Origin: Bacteroidota bacterium
GTDB taxonomy: Bacteria; Bacteroidota; Bacteroidia; Cytophagales; Cyclobacteriaceae
Assembly: GCA_016178785.1 (NCBI GenBank)
Contig: JACOSO010000021.1
Coordinates: 23,375-87,374, forward strand
Direction: 5' to 3'
DNA length: 64,000 bases
Below the pieces are notes generated by a model. That model was not told where the DNA came from. It ran no database searches and saw nothing but the letters and a program-made list of their open reading frames with translations. Numbering within the stretch: the stretch's first letter is position 1; each line of letters starts with the position of its first letter. Below are positions 1 to 7,441 of the stretch, in pieces. The translations under genes were made by a program, and so were the position numbers.

Positions 1-101
1 TAGAATCGGACATCCATGTAGCATAAACGAACATATTAAACTTTATGTATAGCTTATGACAGCCTATTATCAAACTTATATATTCTGGCATGATTATGCA
101 G

Positions 102-131
102 TTGTGAATCGATTCTTCATGGTTAATCTTA
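102..131 (+). promoter_or_regulatory. Possible Bacteroidota promoter upstream of the FtsX-like permease
   Basis: TTG at 102-104 is followed by exactly 19 bases and TAATCTTA at 124-131, which matches TAnnTTTG at all but two positions. The permease ATG lies 13 bases downstream. The spacing is right but the -7 box is weak, so this is only a candidate. Confidence 0.3.
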
Positions 132-144
132 AAACTCAAAATCG

Positions 145-2526
145 ATGTTTCATAACTACTTAAAAATTGCAGTCAGAAATATCAACCGATATACTTCCTA
201 TACTTTAATTAATGTTTTAGGCCTGGCACTTGGAATATCTTGTGCGTTAATAATTTTCTCCGTAGTTAAACACCATCTGACCTTTGATAATTTTCATCCG
301 AATTCAGATCGTATTTATCGTTTTGTAACCGAACAACACCGAGATCAGACCAGTTATCAATCAAGTGTCCCCAATCCATTGGGAAAAGTGTTTCGTGAAG
401 ATTACACTTTTGGTGAGAAAGTCGCACGTATATGCACCTTTGATGAGTTGGTGATTACATTTGAGCTAAAAGGGAAAGAGAAAAAATTTAAGGAAGCTGA
501 GGTGGCTTTTGTAGAATCTGAGTTCTTTGATATTTTCAACTACCCACTTAGTCAGGGAAATTCCCAAACTGCTTTAACCGAACCCAATACTGCAATTATA
601 ACCGAAAAAATTGCGCAAAAATATTTTGGTGACGAAAGCGCTATCGGTAAACTATTCAGGCTTGATAAAATTGAATTTAAAGTTACCGGCATACTAAAAG
701 ACTTTTCTAAAAATACAGATCGAAGGACAGAAATCTATTTCTCGTACAGCACGCTCAAGGATTACAACGAATGGTTTGCAAGTGATGACTCTTGGGGAGG
801 TATTTCAAGTCAAATGCAATGTTTTGTTAGACTTAAACCTGGCATTACATCTTCTGAAGTAGAGCAGGTGCTACCGGCTTATGTTAAAAAGTATCGTCCG
901 ACCAGCAAAAATGTACACCATTATAAACTTCAGCCGCTCAATGATATCCATTTCAACGCTCAATATGGTGGTGTCATGGAGAAGCGTAATCTTTGGGTTC
1001 TTTCGTGTATCGGATTTTTTCTCCTCATCACCGCTTGTGTTAATTTTATCAATCTGGCTACGGCCCAGGCAGTCAATCGTTCGAAAGAAGTAGGTATCCG
1101 AAAAGTTTTAGGTAGTGTTCGCAGGCAGCTCTTCTGGCAATTTATTTTGGAGACGGGTATCATCACACTATTAGCTATGGTAATCGCATATACCATTTCG
1201 CATTCCGCTTTGCCCTATGTGAGTGAGTGGTTCACATCTCCCATAAGCACCGATGTGCTTTTTGAATGGCCGTTGATGCTGTTTATGCTCCTGTTATTTT
1301 TTCTCGTGACCTTGGTCTCTGGCTCGTACCCTGGACTGATTTTGGCTGGCTTCAAACCAGTAGCTGCCCTGAAGGGGAAACTTTCACATCAGCATACCGG
1401 AGGATTCAAAATAAGACGCGCGCTGATTATCACCCAGTTTTCTATTTCTCAGGTTCTCATGATCGCACTAATAGTAATTATTTATCAAATGCACTACGCA
1501 AAGCAATCTGATCTGGGATTTAACAAAGATGCCATTGTCATGGTACCCATTGGTTCGCACGATGAGAAAATGAATACATTGAAGCATCAGTTATCCGGAA
1601 TATCTGGTGTTGAAAAGATTTCCCTTTGCTTTACTGCTCCGTCTGCTTCATGGTCTTGGAGTACTTCTTTGCGCTACGAGAATCGGGCAGAAGAAGAAGG
1701 TTTCTCGATCAATTTCAAAGGCGGTGATGAGCATTACCTCTCCACATTTGATCTTGGCCTGGTCGCTGGAAGAAATCTATTGCCTTCCGATACAGCCAGG
1801 GAATTTTTAGTAAACGAAACATTTGTCAAGAAACTTAACTTACAATCACCTGATGATATTCTGGGCACAACGATCATCTCTGGTGGTGGTAGAATGAGGG
1901 GTCCGGTGGTTGGGGTTGTGAAAGATTTTCATGATCAGTCATTCCATCAAAAAATCAATCCCATATTTATTTCGACAGTAAATGATCAGTACAACTATTA
2001 TGCATTGAAAGTAAGCTCTTCAAATCTACAGAACACGTTGGCCGCCTTAGAGAAATCATGGAGTCAGATGTACCCTGAAAAGGTTTATGAATACACTTTT
2101 CTGGATGACCAAATTGCAGAATTTTACGAGACGGAAGATACTGTACTGAAACTGATACAGGCATTTTCGTTTATCGCCATTCTTATTGGATGCATGGGTT
2201 TATACGGGCTGGTATCGTTTATGGCCGCACAAAAAACTAAGGAAATAGGAATACGTAAAGTTCTGGGTGGGAGTGTCTCACAAATACTTTGGATTTTCGG
2301 GAAGGAATTTTCCGGTCTCATTATTATATCCTTTTTACTAGCTGCTCCGGCAAGCTGGTGGTTGATGAATGGATGGCTCCAGAATTTTCAGTATCGAATT
2401 GACATAGGTGCATGGATTTTTATAATAGCTATATCGATCACATTCACTATTGCTCTGTTGACAGTTGGATTTCAGTCGTTCAAGGCAGCTTTAATGAATC
2501 CAGTGAATTCATTAAAGACTGAATAG
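145..2526 (+). CDS. FtsX/MacB-like ABC transporter permease
   Basis: A 793-residue inner-membrane permease of the MacB/FtsX type. A first transmembrane helix (about residues 20-42) is followed by a periplasmic MacB-PCD-like domain, a group of helices (about 285-405), a second N-terminal-type helix near 430-450, a second periplasmic domain and three C-terminal helices. The GIRKVLG signature seen in this permease class occurs twice, near residues 316 and 700, so two FtsX modules are fused in one chain. This is the usual form in Cytophagales, where such proteins are annotated as antimicrobial-peptide or lipoprotein exporters. No ATPase gene is visible beside it, so the partner must be encoded elsewhere or left of the window. 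Substrate unknown. Confidence 0.9.
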   Translation: MFHNYLKIAVRNINRYTSYTLINVLGLALGISCALIIFSVVKHHLTFDNFHPNSDRIYRFVTEQHRDQTSYQSSVPNPLGKVFREDYTFGEKVARICTFDELVITFELKGKEKKFKEAEVAFVESEFFDIFNYPLSQGNSQTALTEPNTAIITEKIAQKYFGDESAIGKLFRLDKIEFKVTGILKDFSKNTDRRTEIYFSYSTLKDYNEWFASDDSWGGISSQMQCFVRLKPGITSSEVEQVLPAYVKKYRPTSKNVHHYKLQPLNDIHFNAQYGGVMEKRNLWVLSCIGFFLLITACVNFINLATAQAVNRSKEVGIRKVLGSVRRQLFWQFILETGIITLLAMVIAYTISHSALPYVSEWFTSPISTDVLFEWPLMLFMLLLFFLVTLVSGSYPGLILAGFKPVAALKGKLSHQHTGGFKIRRALIITQFSISQVLMIALIVIIYQMHYAKQSDLGFNKDAIVMVPIGSHDEKMNTLKHQLSGISGVEKISLCFTAPSASWSWSTSLRYENRAEEEGFSINFKGGDEHYLSTFDLGLVAGRNLLPSDTAREFLVNETFVKKLNLQSPDDILGTTIISGGGRMRGPVVGVVKDFHDQSFHQKINPIFISTVNDQYNYYALKVSSSNLQNTLAALEKSWSQMYPEKVYEYTFLDDQIAEFYETEDTVLKLIQAFSFIAILIGCMGLYGLVSFMAAQKTKEIGIRKVLGGSVSQILWIFGKEFSGLIIISFLLAAPASWWLMNGWLQNFQYRIDIGAWIFIIAISITFTIALLTVGFQSFKAALMNPVNSLKTE

Positions 2527-2634
2527 ACTGTTCATTCATTAAAGAATTGGCCAGGACTGGGTAGACCACAAGGTGAAAAGAGACCGCAACAATTCTACCT
2601 GAATATAACTGCTCCGAAAATATGCTTAAGTATT

Positions 2635-3516
2635 CTACTCTGGAGAATCCGCTGATCTGATTGGTGGAGTCAAATGCACCCACTCCATGGTCCAGTTAAG
2701 GCCGCCACCTTCCATGAAAAGTTTTTGACCATCGCGTATACCTGTAATTGGATACCACGCCCAGTTAGTAAATATCTGTTGACCCACAAAAACCGGATCG
2801 TCAGCTAATTGAATTTTCAGTATCACATCTCCATTGACAAGTGCGGGGCTATTGCTCTTAATGCAGATCCCTTGTGCACCTTCAATCTCGAATCCGTATT
2901 GCAAGTTCTCGGCAGTGTCCAACCACATCCACCGGCCGCGGAAGGAATCGGTGTTAACTGGATATTTTTTTTTGCCACCCGAATAACTTTGCAAGGCACT
3001 TGCGGCCATAGATCGTATTTCAGCATCCTTGTCATTTCGCACCAAGTCAATGAATATCGATGGTTCAACTTGAGCTGTAACAAAACCCAGTGCCCATACT
3101 GCATCGGCCCGCGCTCCATTCTCCGAACTTTTAAGCATGTCGAGTAAAAGAGGAGTAACTTTTTTCTTATTGGATTCTATGAGACCGATGAGGGTATTGG
3201 TGAGGCTATCATTGTCATGACCATCAAGTTCACCTTGTTCCATGGCGCGAAACAAATGAGGAAGCACCTTGATTCCCTCCAACCTTGTCAATGGCACAGC
3301 AGCAGTTTCGCGCACAAAAAAGTTTGGAGACTGAAGTAATGAATAAAGTTCCTTCACGTGCTCCGGGCCCGCCACTTTAGAAATGGCTTTGGCTGCTTTG
3401 ATGGATGCTTCTATTTCATTGGGATTATCCAACCGACTTATCAGATCATGCCACTGAAGTTGTTCTTTCGCCATACGGGGTTGCGTTATTTGTTTTTCAT
3501 TTTGGCTGTTCTTCAT
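2635..3516 (-). CDS. HEAT-repeat protein with C-terminal beta-rich domain
   Basis: A 293-residue protein. Residues about 20-175 contain HEAT-like helical repeats (blocks such as FFVRETAAVPLTRL and ARADAVWALGFV), a scaffold used for protein-protein binding. The C-terminal 100 residues are rich in Trp and Gly and predicted beta, with no family I recognise. No signal peptide is seen. It is read in the same direction as the 75-residue gene just upstream (18-base gap), so the two are probably co-transcribed. An internal Met at residue 15 is an alternative start. Function unknown; HEAT assignment is from the visible repeat pattern. Confidence 0.7.
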   Translation of the reverse strand: MKNSQNEKQITQPRMAKEQLQWHDLISRLDNPNEIEASIKAAKAISKVAGPEHVKELYSLLQSPNFFVRETAAVPLTRLEGIKVLPHLFRAMEQGELDGHDNDSLTNTLIGLIESNKKKVTPLLLDMLKSSENGARADAVWALGFVTAQVEPSIFIDLVRNDKDAEIRSMAASALQSYSGGKKKYPVNTDSFRGRWMWLDTAENLQYGFEIEGAQGICIKSNSPALVNGDVILKIQLADDPVFVGQQIFTNWAWYPITGIRDGQKLFMEGGGLNWTMEWVHLTPPIRSADSPE

Positions 3517-3534
3517 TTGGCCGTTCCCGTTCTG

Positions 3535-3762
3535 CTACCTTAACCGATGTTCCCCTTCTTTTAACCAGTATTGAAGGTCAAAGCCACGACCCCACCATGA
3601 CCTGGAAATCTTGTCTGCTTCCTCATCAGACACATTCAGTTTGTATGTTTTGGTTTGCTCATCAAAGTAGATGTACATCAGCAAATCATATTGCTGATTT
3701 ACAAATTGCATTTCATACCTACCGGTTTCTTTGTTGAGCACATAATCGGCAAACATGGCCAT
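3535..3762 (-). CDS. Small hypothetical protein, 75 aa
   Basis: A 75-residue acidic, aromatic-rich soluble protein with no signal peptide or transmembrane segment. The middle is a run of alternating hydrophobic residues (QYDLLMYIYFDEQTKTYKL) that looks like a small beta sheet. I do not recognise a family. Its support is a clean open frame, normal amino-acid composition and its place 18 bases upstream of the HEAT-repeat gene in the same direction, which suggests a two-gene operon. Confidence 0.55.
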   Translation of the reverse strand: MAMFADYVLNKETGRYEMQFVNQQYDLLMYIYFDEQTKTYKLNVSDEEADKISRSWWGRGFDLQYWLKEGEHRLR

Positions 3763-4171
3763 AGAGATGAGATTGCTGAATATATAAAACTAATGAATTC
3801 CCCAGATAAGTTGATAATCTGCGAGGGTGCCCTTTTCAAATTGTCGCGGGGTGATTGTAATTAGAGGGAAGACAAAACTTTTAGGTTATTGTTTGTCGTG
3901 ACCAACAATCTTAAACCTCAGAATCATGACACAAAAAATCCGTGTCGCAAAACTTTGCTGAGCTGAATTTGCAATTCTGCGTTGCAAACTGCAGTAAAAA
4001 ATTGAAGATGATGCTAACTGGTCTGCGTTTTCAAAAATAAGAAAATCAGTGTAGTGGTGGAGTGTGTTGCGGGTCAGTCAGGCGCCACCACAACAACAAA
4101 GGCGACCAACTTCAACCAAGTTTTCTAAAATCGGATTGCTTTGCGAAAAATATTGGCATCATACTCAAAAA
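3763..4171. other. Intergenic stretch with a hairpin and a repeat fragment
   Basis: No credible gene is seen. A hairpin spans 3883-3918: AGGTT and ATTGTT on the left pair with AACAAT and AACCT on the right, with one four-base bulge. Bases 4061-4120 are a fragment of the interspersed repeat listed separately. The remainder is AT-rich and unremarkable. Confidence 0.5.
4061..4120 (+). repeat. Fragment of the 286-bp interspersed repeat (copy A)
   Basis: This 60-base stretch carries the same order of short blocks as the junctions between full copies: an AGTGTGTTGCGGGTCAG-type block, a gap, ACAACAACAAAGGCGACCA and then ACTTCAACCAAG. It matches only the unit border, so it is a remnant of a copy or a short independent insertion. 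Confidence 0.6.
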
Positions 4172-4552
4172 TTATTTTCTCTTATTTATTGCGAAAATCA
4201 ATGCTGAAGAAATAATACACATTACTAAAGCACTAATGATCAGTGCATTTTCTTTTTGTAAAATTCCAATTAAGAAGTCGCCAACAAACATTACTAAAAA
4301 GAAAATGTATGCAATTGTCAGCATGGGAATTGATCTTTTAAATGTCGCAAAGGCAAAGATAAAACCAAGGGCAAATTGCCGGGCAGCCCACATATAAATT
4401 ACATAGTCAACGCCTTTAGCGTTAAGGTCAACTGTCTCCACAACGGATTGCGGTGAAATGCATAATACTACACTTACCATAATTTCCATAAATGCAAAAA
4501 GCCCTGATACTATAAGTATCCACTTTGGCAATGATTTTTGTTCTTCAGTCAT
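4172..4552 (-). CDS. Small four-helix membrane protein
   Basis: A 126-residue protein with four hydrophobic segments (about residues 11-31, 46-66, 73-93 and 101-121), a cytoplasmic start with Lys and a KRK tail, so probably an inner-membrane protein with both ends inside. The layout resembles small DUF4267/DoxX-like membrane proteins, but I cannot assign a family firmly. A good Bacteroidota promoter lies about 28 bases upstream (4580-4610). It stands alone, facing away from the HEAT operon's promoter side. Function unknown. Confidence 0.7.
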   Translation of the reverse strand: MTEEQKSLPKWILIVSGLFAFMEIMVSVVLCISPQSVVETVDLNAKGVDYVIYMWAARQFALGFIFAFATFKRSIPMLTIAYIFFLVMFVGDFLIGILQKENALIISALVMCIISSALIFAINKRK

Positions 4553-4579
4553 AATTTTAAGTTTGGTTGTCAGTCGTGA

Positions 4580-4610
4580 CGAAACTAATTAAAGAAATGA
4601 ACTCTTCAAA
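4580..4610 (-). promoter_or_regulatory. Bacteroidota-type promoter for the small membrane protein
   Basis: On the minus strand TTTG (4610-4607) is followed by exactly 19 bases and TAGTTTCG (4587-4580), one mismatch from TAnnTTTG. Transcription would start near 4573, leaving a leader of about 20 bases before the ATG at 4552. Confidence 0.6.
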
Positions 4611-4696
4611 CTTGCCGATCGCCCGAAACTGGCATACGCACTTTTGTTAATGCGCATGTGCTATTCTTCGTTCGAAGTATCGTTTCATGAGATCAG

Positions 4697-5260
4697 TCAT
4701 TTTTTCGCAGGCTCATAGTAAAAAGTTACTGCACCACAACCAAATGTTTTTGTTTTTAAGAGTTTGAGATTAATTCTATCCTGAACGTTTTTAAATAGTG
4801 GCAAACCGCTTCCTACTATAGTTGGCTGAACACTGAGTTGGTATTCATCAATTAAGTCAAGTTTCATTAAGGCTACTATCAAACTTGGGCTGCCAACTAC
4901 AATGTTTTTACTCCCGCCATTGCGGGATTGCTTGAGTTCTATAACTTCTTCCTTAATGACTTCCTTTTTCAATTTTGTATTTCTCCATTCAACTTTTTCC
5001 AGCGTGTGGGAAAAAACAATTTTTGAAATGCTGTCTATTAGAATAGCAAATTCATCTATTGGTTTGTTACCGGTAGGATTTTTTACTACAGTTGGCCAGT
5101 AACTTTCCATAAGTTGATATGCTATCCTTCCGTATATAAGGGTGTCTGCTCTACTTAATAGCTCATTGTAATGTTGATGTATTTCATCGTCAGCAATCAT
5201 TGCTGTGTGGTCGCAAAACCCATCAAGTGTCATATTGATTGCTGCAATTAGTTTTCTCAT
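4697..5260 (-). CDS. Dihydrofolate reductase family protein (RibD C-terminal domain)
   Basis: A 187-residue protein of the RibD_C/YwjB-like reductase family, a single alpha/beta domain that binds NADPH. Visible features are the family start (MRKLIAAINMTLDGF), the DTLIYGRIAYQLME segment and the C-terminal GGSKNIVVGSPSLI and PTIVGSGLPLFKN blocks that form the nucleotide site. Length is normal for the stand-alone type. Members are commonly annotated as dihydrofolate reductases, but their substrate is usually not established. It follows the MATE gene in the same direction with a 48-base gap containing a weak terminator-like hairpin. Confidence 0.85.
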   Translation of the reverse strand: MRKLIAAINMTLDGFCDHTAMIADDEIHQHYNELLSRADTLIYGRIAYQLMESYWPTVVKNPTGNKPIDEFAILIDSISKIVFSHTLEKVEWRNTKLKKEVIKEEVIELKQSRNGGSKNIVVGSPSLIVALMKLDLIDEYQLSVQPTIVGSGLPLFKNVQDRINLKLLKTKTFGCGAVTFYYEPAKK

Positions 5261-5280
5261 ACTATTTTGTAACTATGGAA

Positions 5281-5297
5281 AAAAATTACTGCGTAAT
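5281..5297 (-). terminator. Weak terminator-like hairpin after the MATE gene
   Basis: On the minus strand ATTAC and GTAAT pair around a three-base loop and are followed by a run of seven T. The stem is only five pairs, so termination may be partial and the reductase gene could still be co-transcribed. Confidence 0.35.
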
Positions 5298-5308
5298 CCA
5301 TGTTAACG

Positions 5309-6745
5309 TTACACCTTCACAGCTTTCCATCCACCTCTTGAAAAGAGCCAAAGTGTAAATAACCCTACCGATGTTTCGGAAATAAATACGCCCCAAAATA
5401 CACCTGAATGTTGCCAGTCGAGGGTGATGGCTAGGTAATAGGATAATGGAATTTGTATAAACCAAAAGAACACCAGGTTGATTTTTGTTGGCGTATTGGT
5501 ATCACCCGCTCCATTGAATGCCTGACTCGACACCATCCACCAGCCGTACACCAGGTAAGAATACGAGAGTATGCGGATCCACTCACCGCCAATAGCGATC
5601 ACACGTGCATCATCTGTAAAAATGTCTACCAGTGATTCGTTCCAAGTGAAATACACAACAGAAACAAAAATGAGAAATATCATATTGTAAAAACCAATCC
5701 TCCAAACGGATGACTCCGCCCGCTCCGGATGTCCTGCTCCCAGGTTTTGTCCAACCAAAGTAGCAGCTGCATTAGATAGTCCCCAGGCAGGCATAAGCGT
5801 AAACATCATAAGCCGCACAGCAATAGTGGCGCCTGCTACCGCTTCGTTACTTACACTCGCCAATATGCGCATGAGAAAAATCCACGAGGTCATGGCCACA
5901 ATCATTTGGCCCACTCCGCCTAACGAAGTGCGCACAATATTGAGAACAATTTTAACATCCCAATAAATTTGAGAAAAAGATACGCGGATGTGCTTCCCAC
6001 CTTGCAAAAGAGTCCACAGCTGAATGAGAACAGCGATGCCACGGCCTGTGGTTGTAGCTATACCAGCGCCTTCAATACCAAAGGCGGGAATAGGTCCCCA
6101 TCCAAAAATCAGAAGCGGATCTAAAAGTATGTTTATGCCATTGGCGATCCATAATACTCGCATGGCAATGGCTGCATCTCCTGCTCCACGAAATATCGCA
6201 TTGATCACGAATAACAAAACAATGACTACGTTTCCACCTAGCATCCATCGCGTAAAGCGGTAGCCATGTTCGATGCCCCAAGCATCTGCGCCCATGATTG
6301 CGAGTAAGTCCTTCGCAAAGAAAATCCCCGCAATGGCAAACGGAATGGAACACAACACGCTCAGAAAAATAGATTGCACTGCAGCGATACCGGCATCTTC
6401 CATTTTCTTCTCTCCCACTCTTCTGGCAATGATTGCCGTAACAGCAGTGGCGAGTCCCATCGCGAGGGAGTACAATAAAAACAAATATGTCTCGGTAAGA
6501 CCAACGGTAGCTACAGCGGAAGGCCCCAGCTTGCCCACAAAAAATATATCTACCACTGCGAATGTAGACTCCATCACCAACTCTAAGATCATGGGCACGG
6601 CCAACAGAAAGATGGCTCTTTTAAGATCAATCTTGGTGTAGTCAGCTTCGGTGCCGCGGATGGCATCTTTAAGTGCCTGCCAATTCGAGTTAGATGGCAG
6701 TGGGGCAACTACCTCAGAGACTAATTCCTGGTTCGCGTGTTCCAT
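5309..6745 (-). CDS. MATE family efflux transporter
   Basis: A 478-residue inner-membrane exporter of the MATE family, which uses a sodium or proton gradient to expel drugs or metabolites. Twelve hydrophobic helices are visible after a polar N-terminal tail of about 45 residues. Family signatures include PMILELVMESTFAVVDIFFV in helix 1 and the repeated pattern in the second half (GLSNAAATLVGQNLGAGHPE near residues 330-350). The tail is longer than usual for the family but in frame and carries a plausible ATG. Substrate cannot be read from sequence. Confidence 0.92.
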   Translation of the reverse strand: MEHANQELVSEVVAPLPSNSNWQALKDAIRGTEADYTKIDLKRAIFLLAVPMILELVMESTFAVVDIFFVGKLGPSAVATVGLTETYLFLLYSLAMGLATAVTAIIARRVGEKKMEDAGIAAVQSIFLSVLCSIPFAIAGIFFAKDLLAIMGADAWGIEHGYRFTRWMLGGNVVIVLLFVINAIFRGAGDAAIAMRVLWIANGINILLDPLLIFGWGPIPAFGIEGAGIATTTGRGIAVLIQLWTLLQGGKHIRVSFSQIYWDVKIVLNIVRTSLGGVGQMIVAMTSWIFLMRILASVSNEAVAGATIAVRLMMFTLMPAWGLSNAAATLVGQNLGAGHPERAESSVWRIGFYNMIFLIFVSVVYFTWNESLVDIFTDDARVIAIGGEWIRILSYSYLVYGWWMVSSQAFNGAGDTNTPTKINLVFFWFIQIPLSYYLAITLDWQHSGVFWGVFISETSVGLFTLWLFSRGGWKAVKV

Positions 6746-6909
6746 GTCTTAAACTAATTTAATTGATCATGCCGAAAGTAAGCCGCCTTTAGTGACAACG
6801 CTATGTCATCAATAAAGTTTATTACACAAATTTAATTGTCGTTCGGTTTAACAAGGGTGGTCAAATACGACATTGTGAGGGGTGGATTGCGCTAAATACA
6901 ACAAAAGGC

Positions 6910-7195
6910 GACCAACTTCAACTAAGGGCAAAACGCGCTAAATTTTTGGGGATTCTTCGCTGGTAATAATTATTTTTTATATGGCTGTATATTCAAGACC
7001 CGTGCAAAGTTTAAGCGTCTTGCTCTTTTGCCGCTCAGAATTTGGGTTCATTTTTTTCGCAACCAATCCTGAGCAAAGCGAAGGATCTCCTCTTCGCAGC
7101 TCCGATCAAAGCTAACAACATCGACTTTGGGCAAAAAAGTGTGGGGCTTGGAGTGTGAATGTCTCGGATCAGGTGACACCGCAACAACGAAAGGT
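6910..7195 (+). repeat. 286-bp interspersed repeat, copy B
   Basis: First of two tandem copies. The unit runs from GACCAACTT at 6910 to the next GACCAACTT at 7196, a period of 286 bases. It holds conserved blocks GGGGATTCTTCGCTGG, TATTCAAGACCCGTGCAAA and GCTCTTTTGCCGCTCAGAA, and a hairpin at 7071-7102 in which GAGC and GCGAAG pair with CTTCGC and GCTC. No conserved reading frame is shared between copies, so it appears non-coding. Confidence 0.85.
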
Positions 7196-7432
7196 GACCA
7201 ACTTAAACCAAGAATAAAACGCGTGCTAAATTTTTGAGGATTCTTCGCTGGTAATAATTATTTTTTATATGGTTGTATATTCAAGACCCGTGCAAAAGTT
7301 TAAGCGTCTTGCTCTTTTGCCGCTCAGAATTTGTGTTCATTTTTTTTGCAACCAATCCTGAGCAAAGCGAAGGATCTCCTCTTCGCAGCTCTGATCAAAG
7401 CTAACAACACCGACCTTGGACAGAGTGAACGA
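7196..7432 (+). repeat. 286-bp interspersed repeat, copy C
   Basis: Second tandem copy, highly similar to copy B over about 235 bases with scattered substitutions. It stops just before the stop codon of the outer-membrane barrel gene at 7442. Copies B and C fill nearly all of the 700-base gap between the MATE and barrel genes; bases 6746-6909 before them hold nothing else I can identify. Confidence 0.85.
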
Positions 7433-7441
7433 TTCACACAT

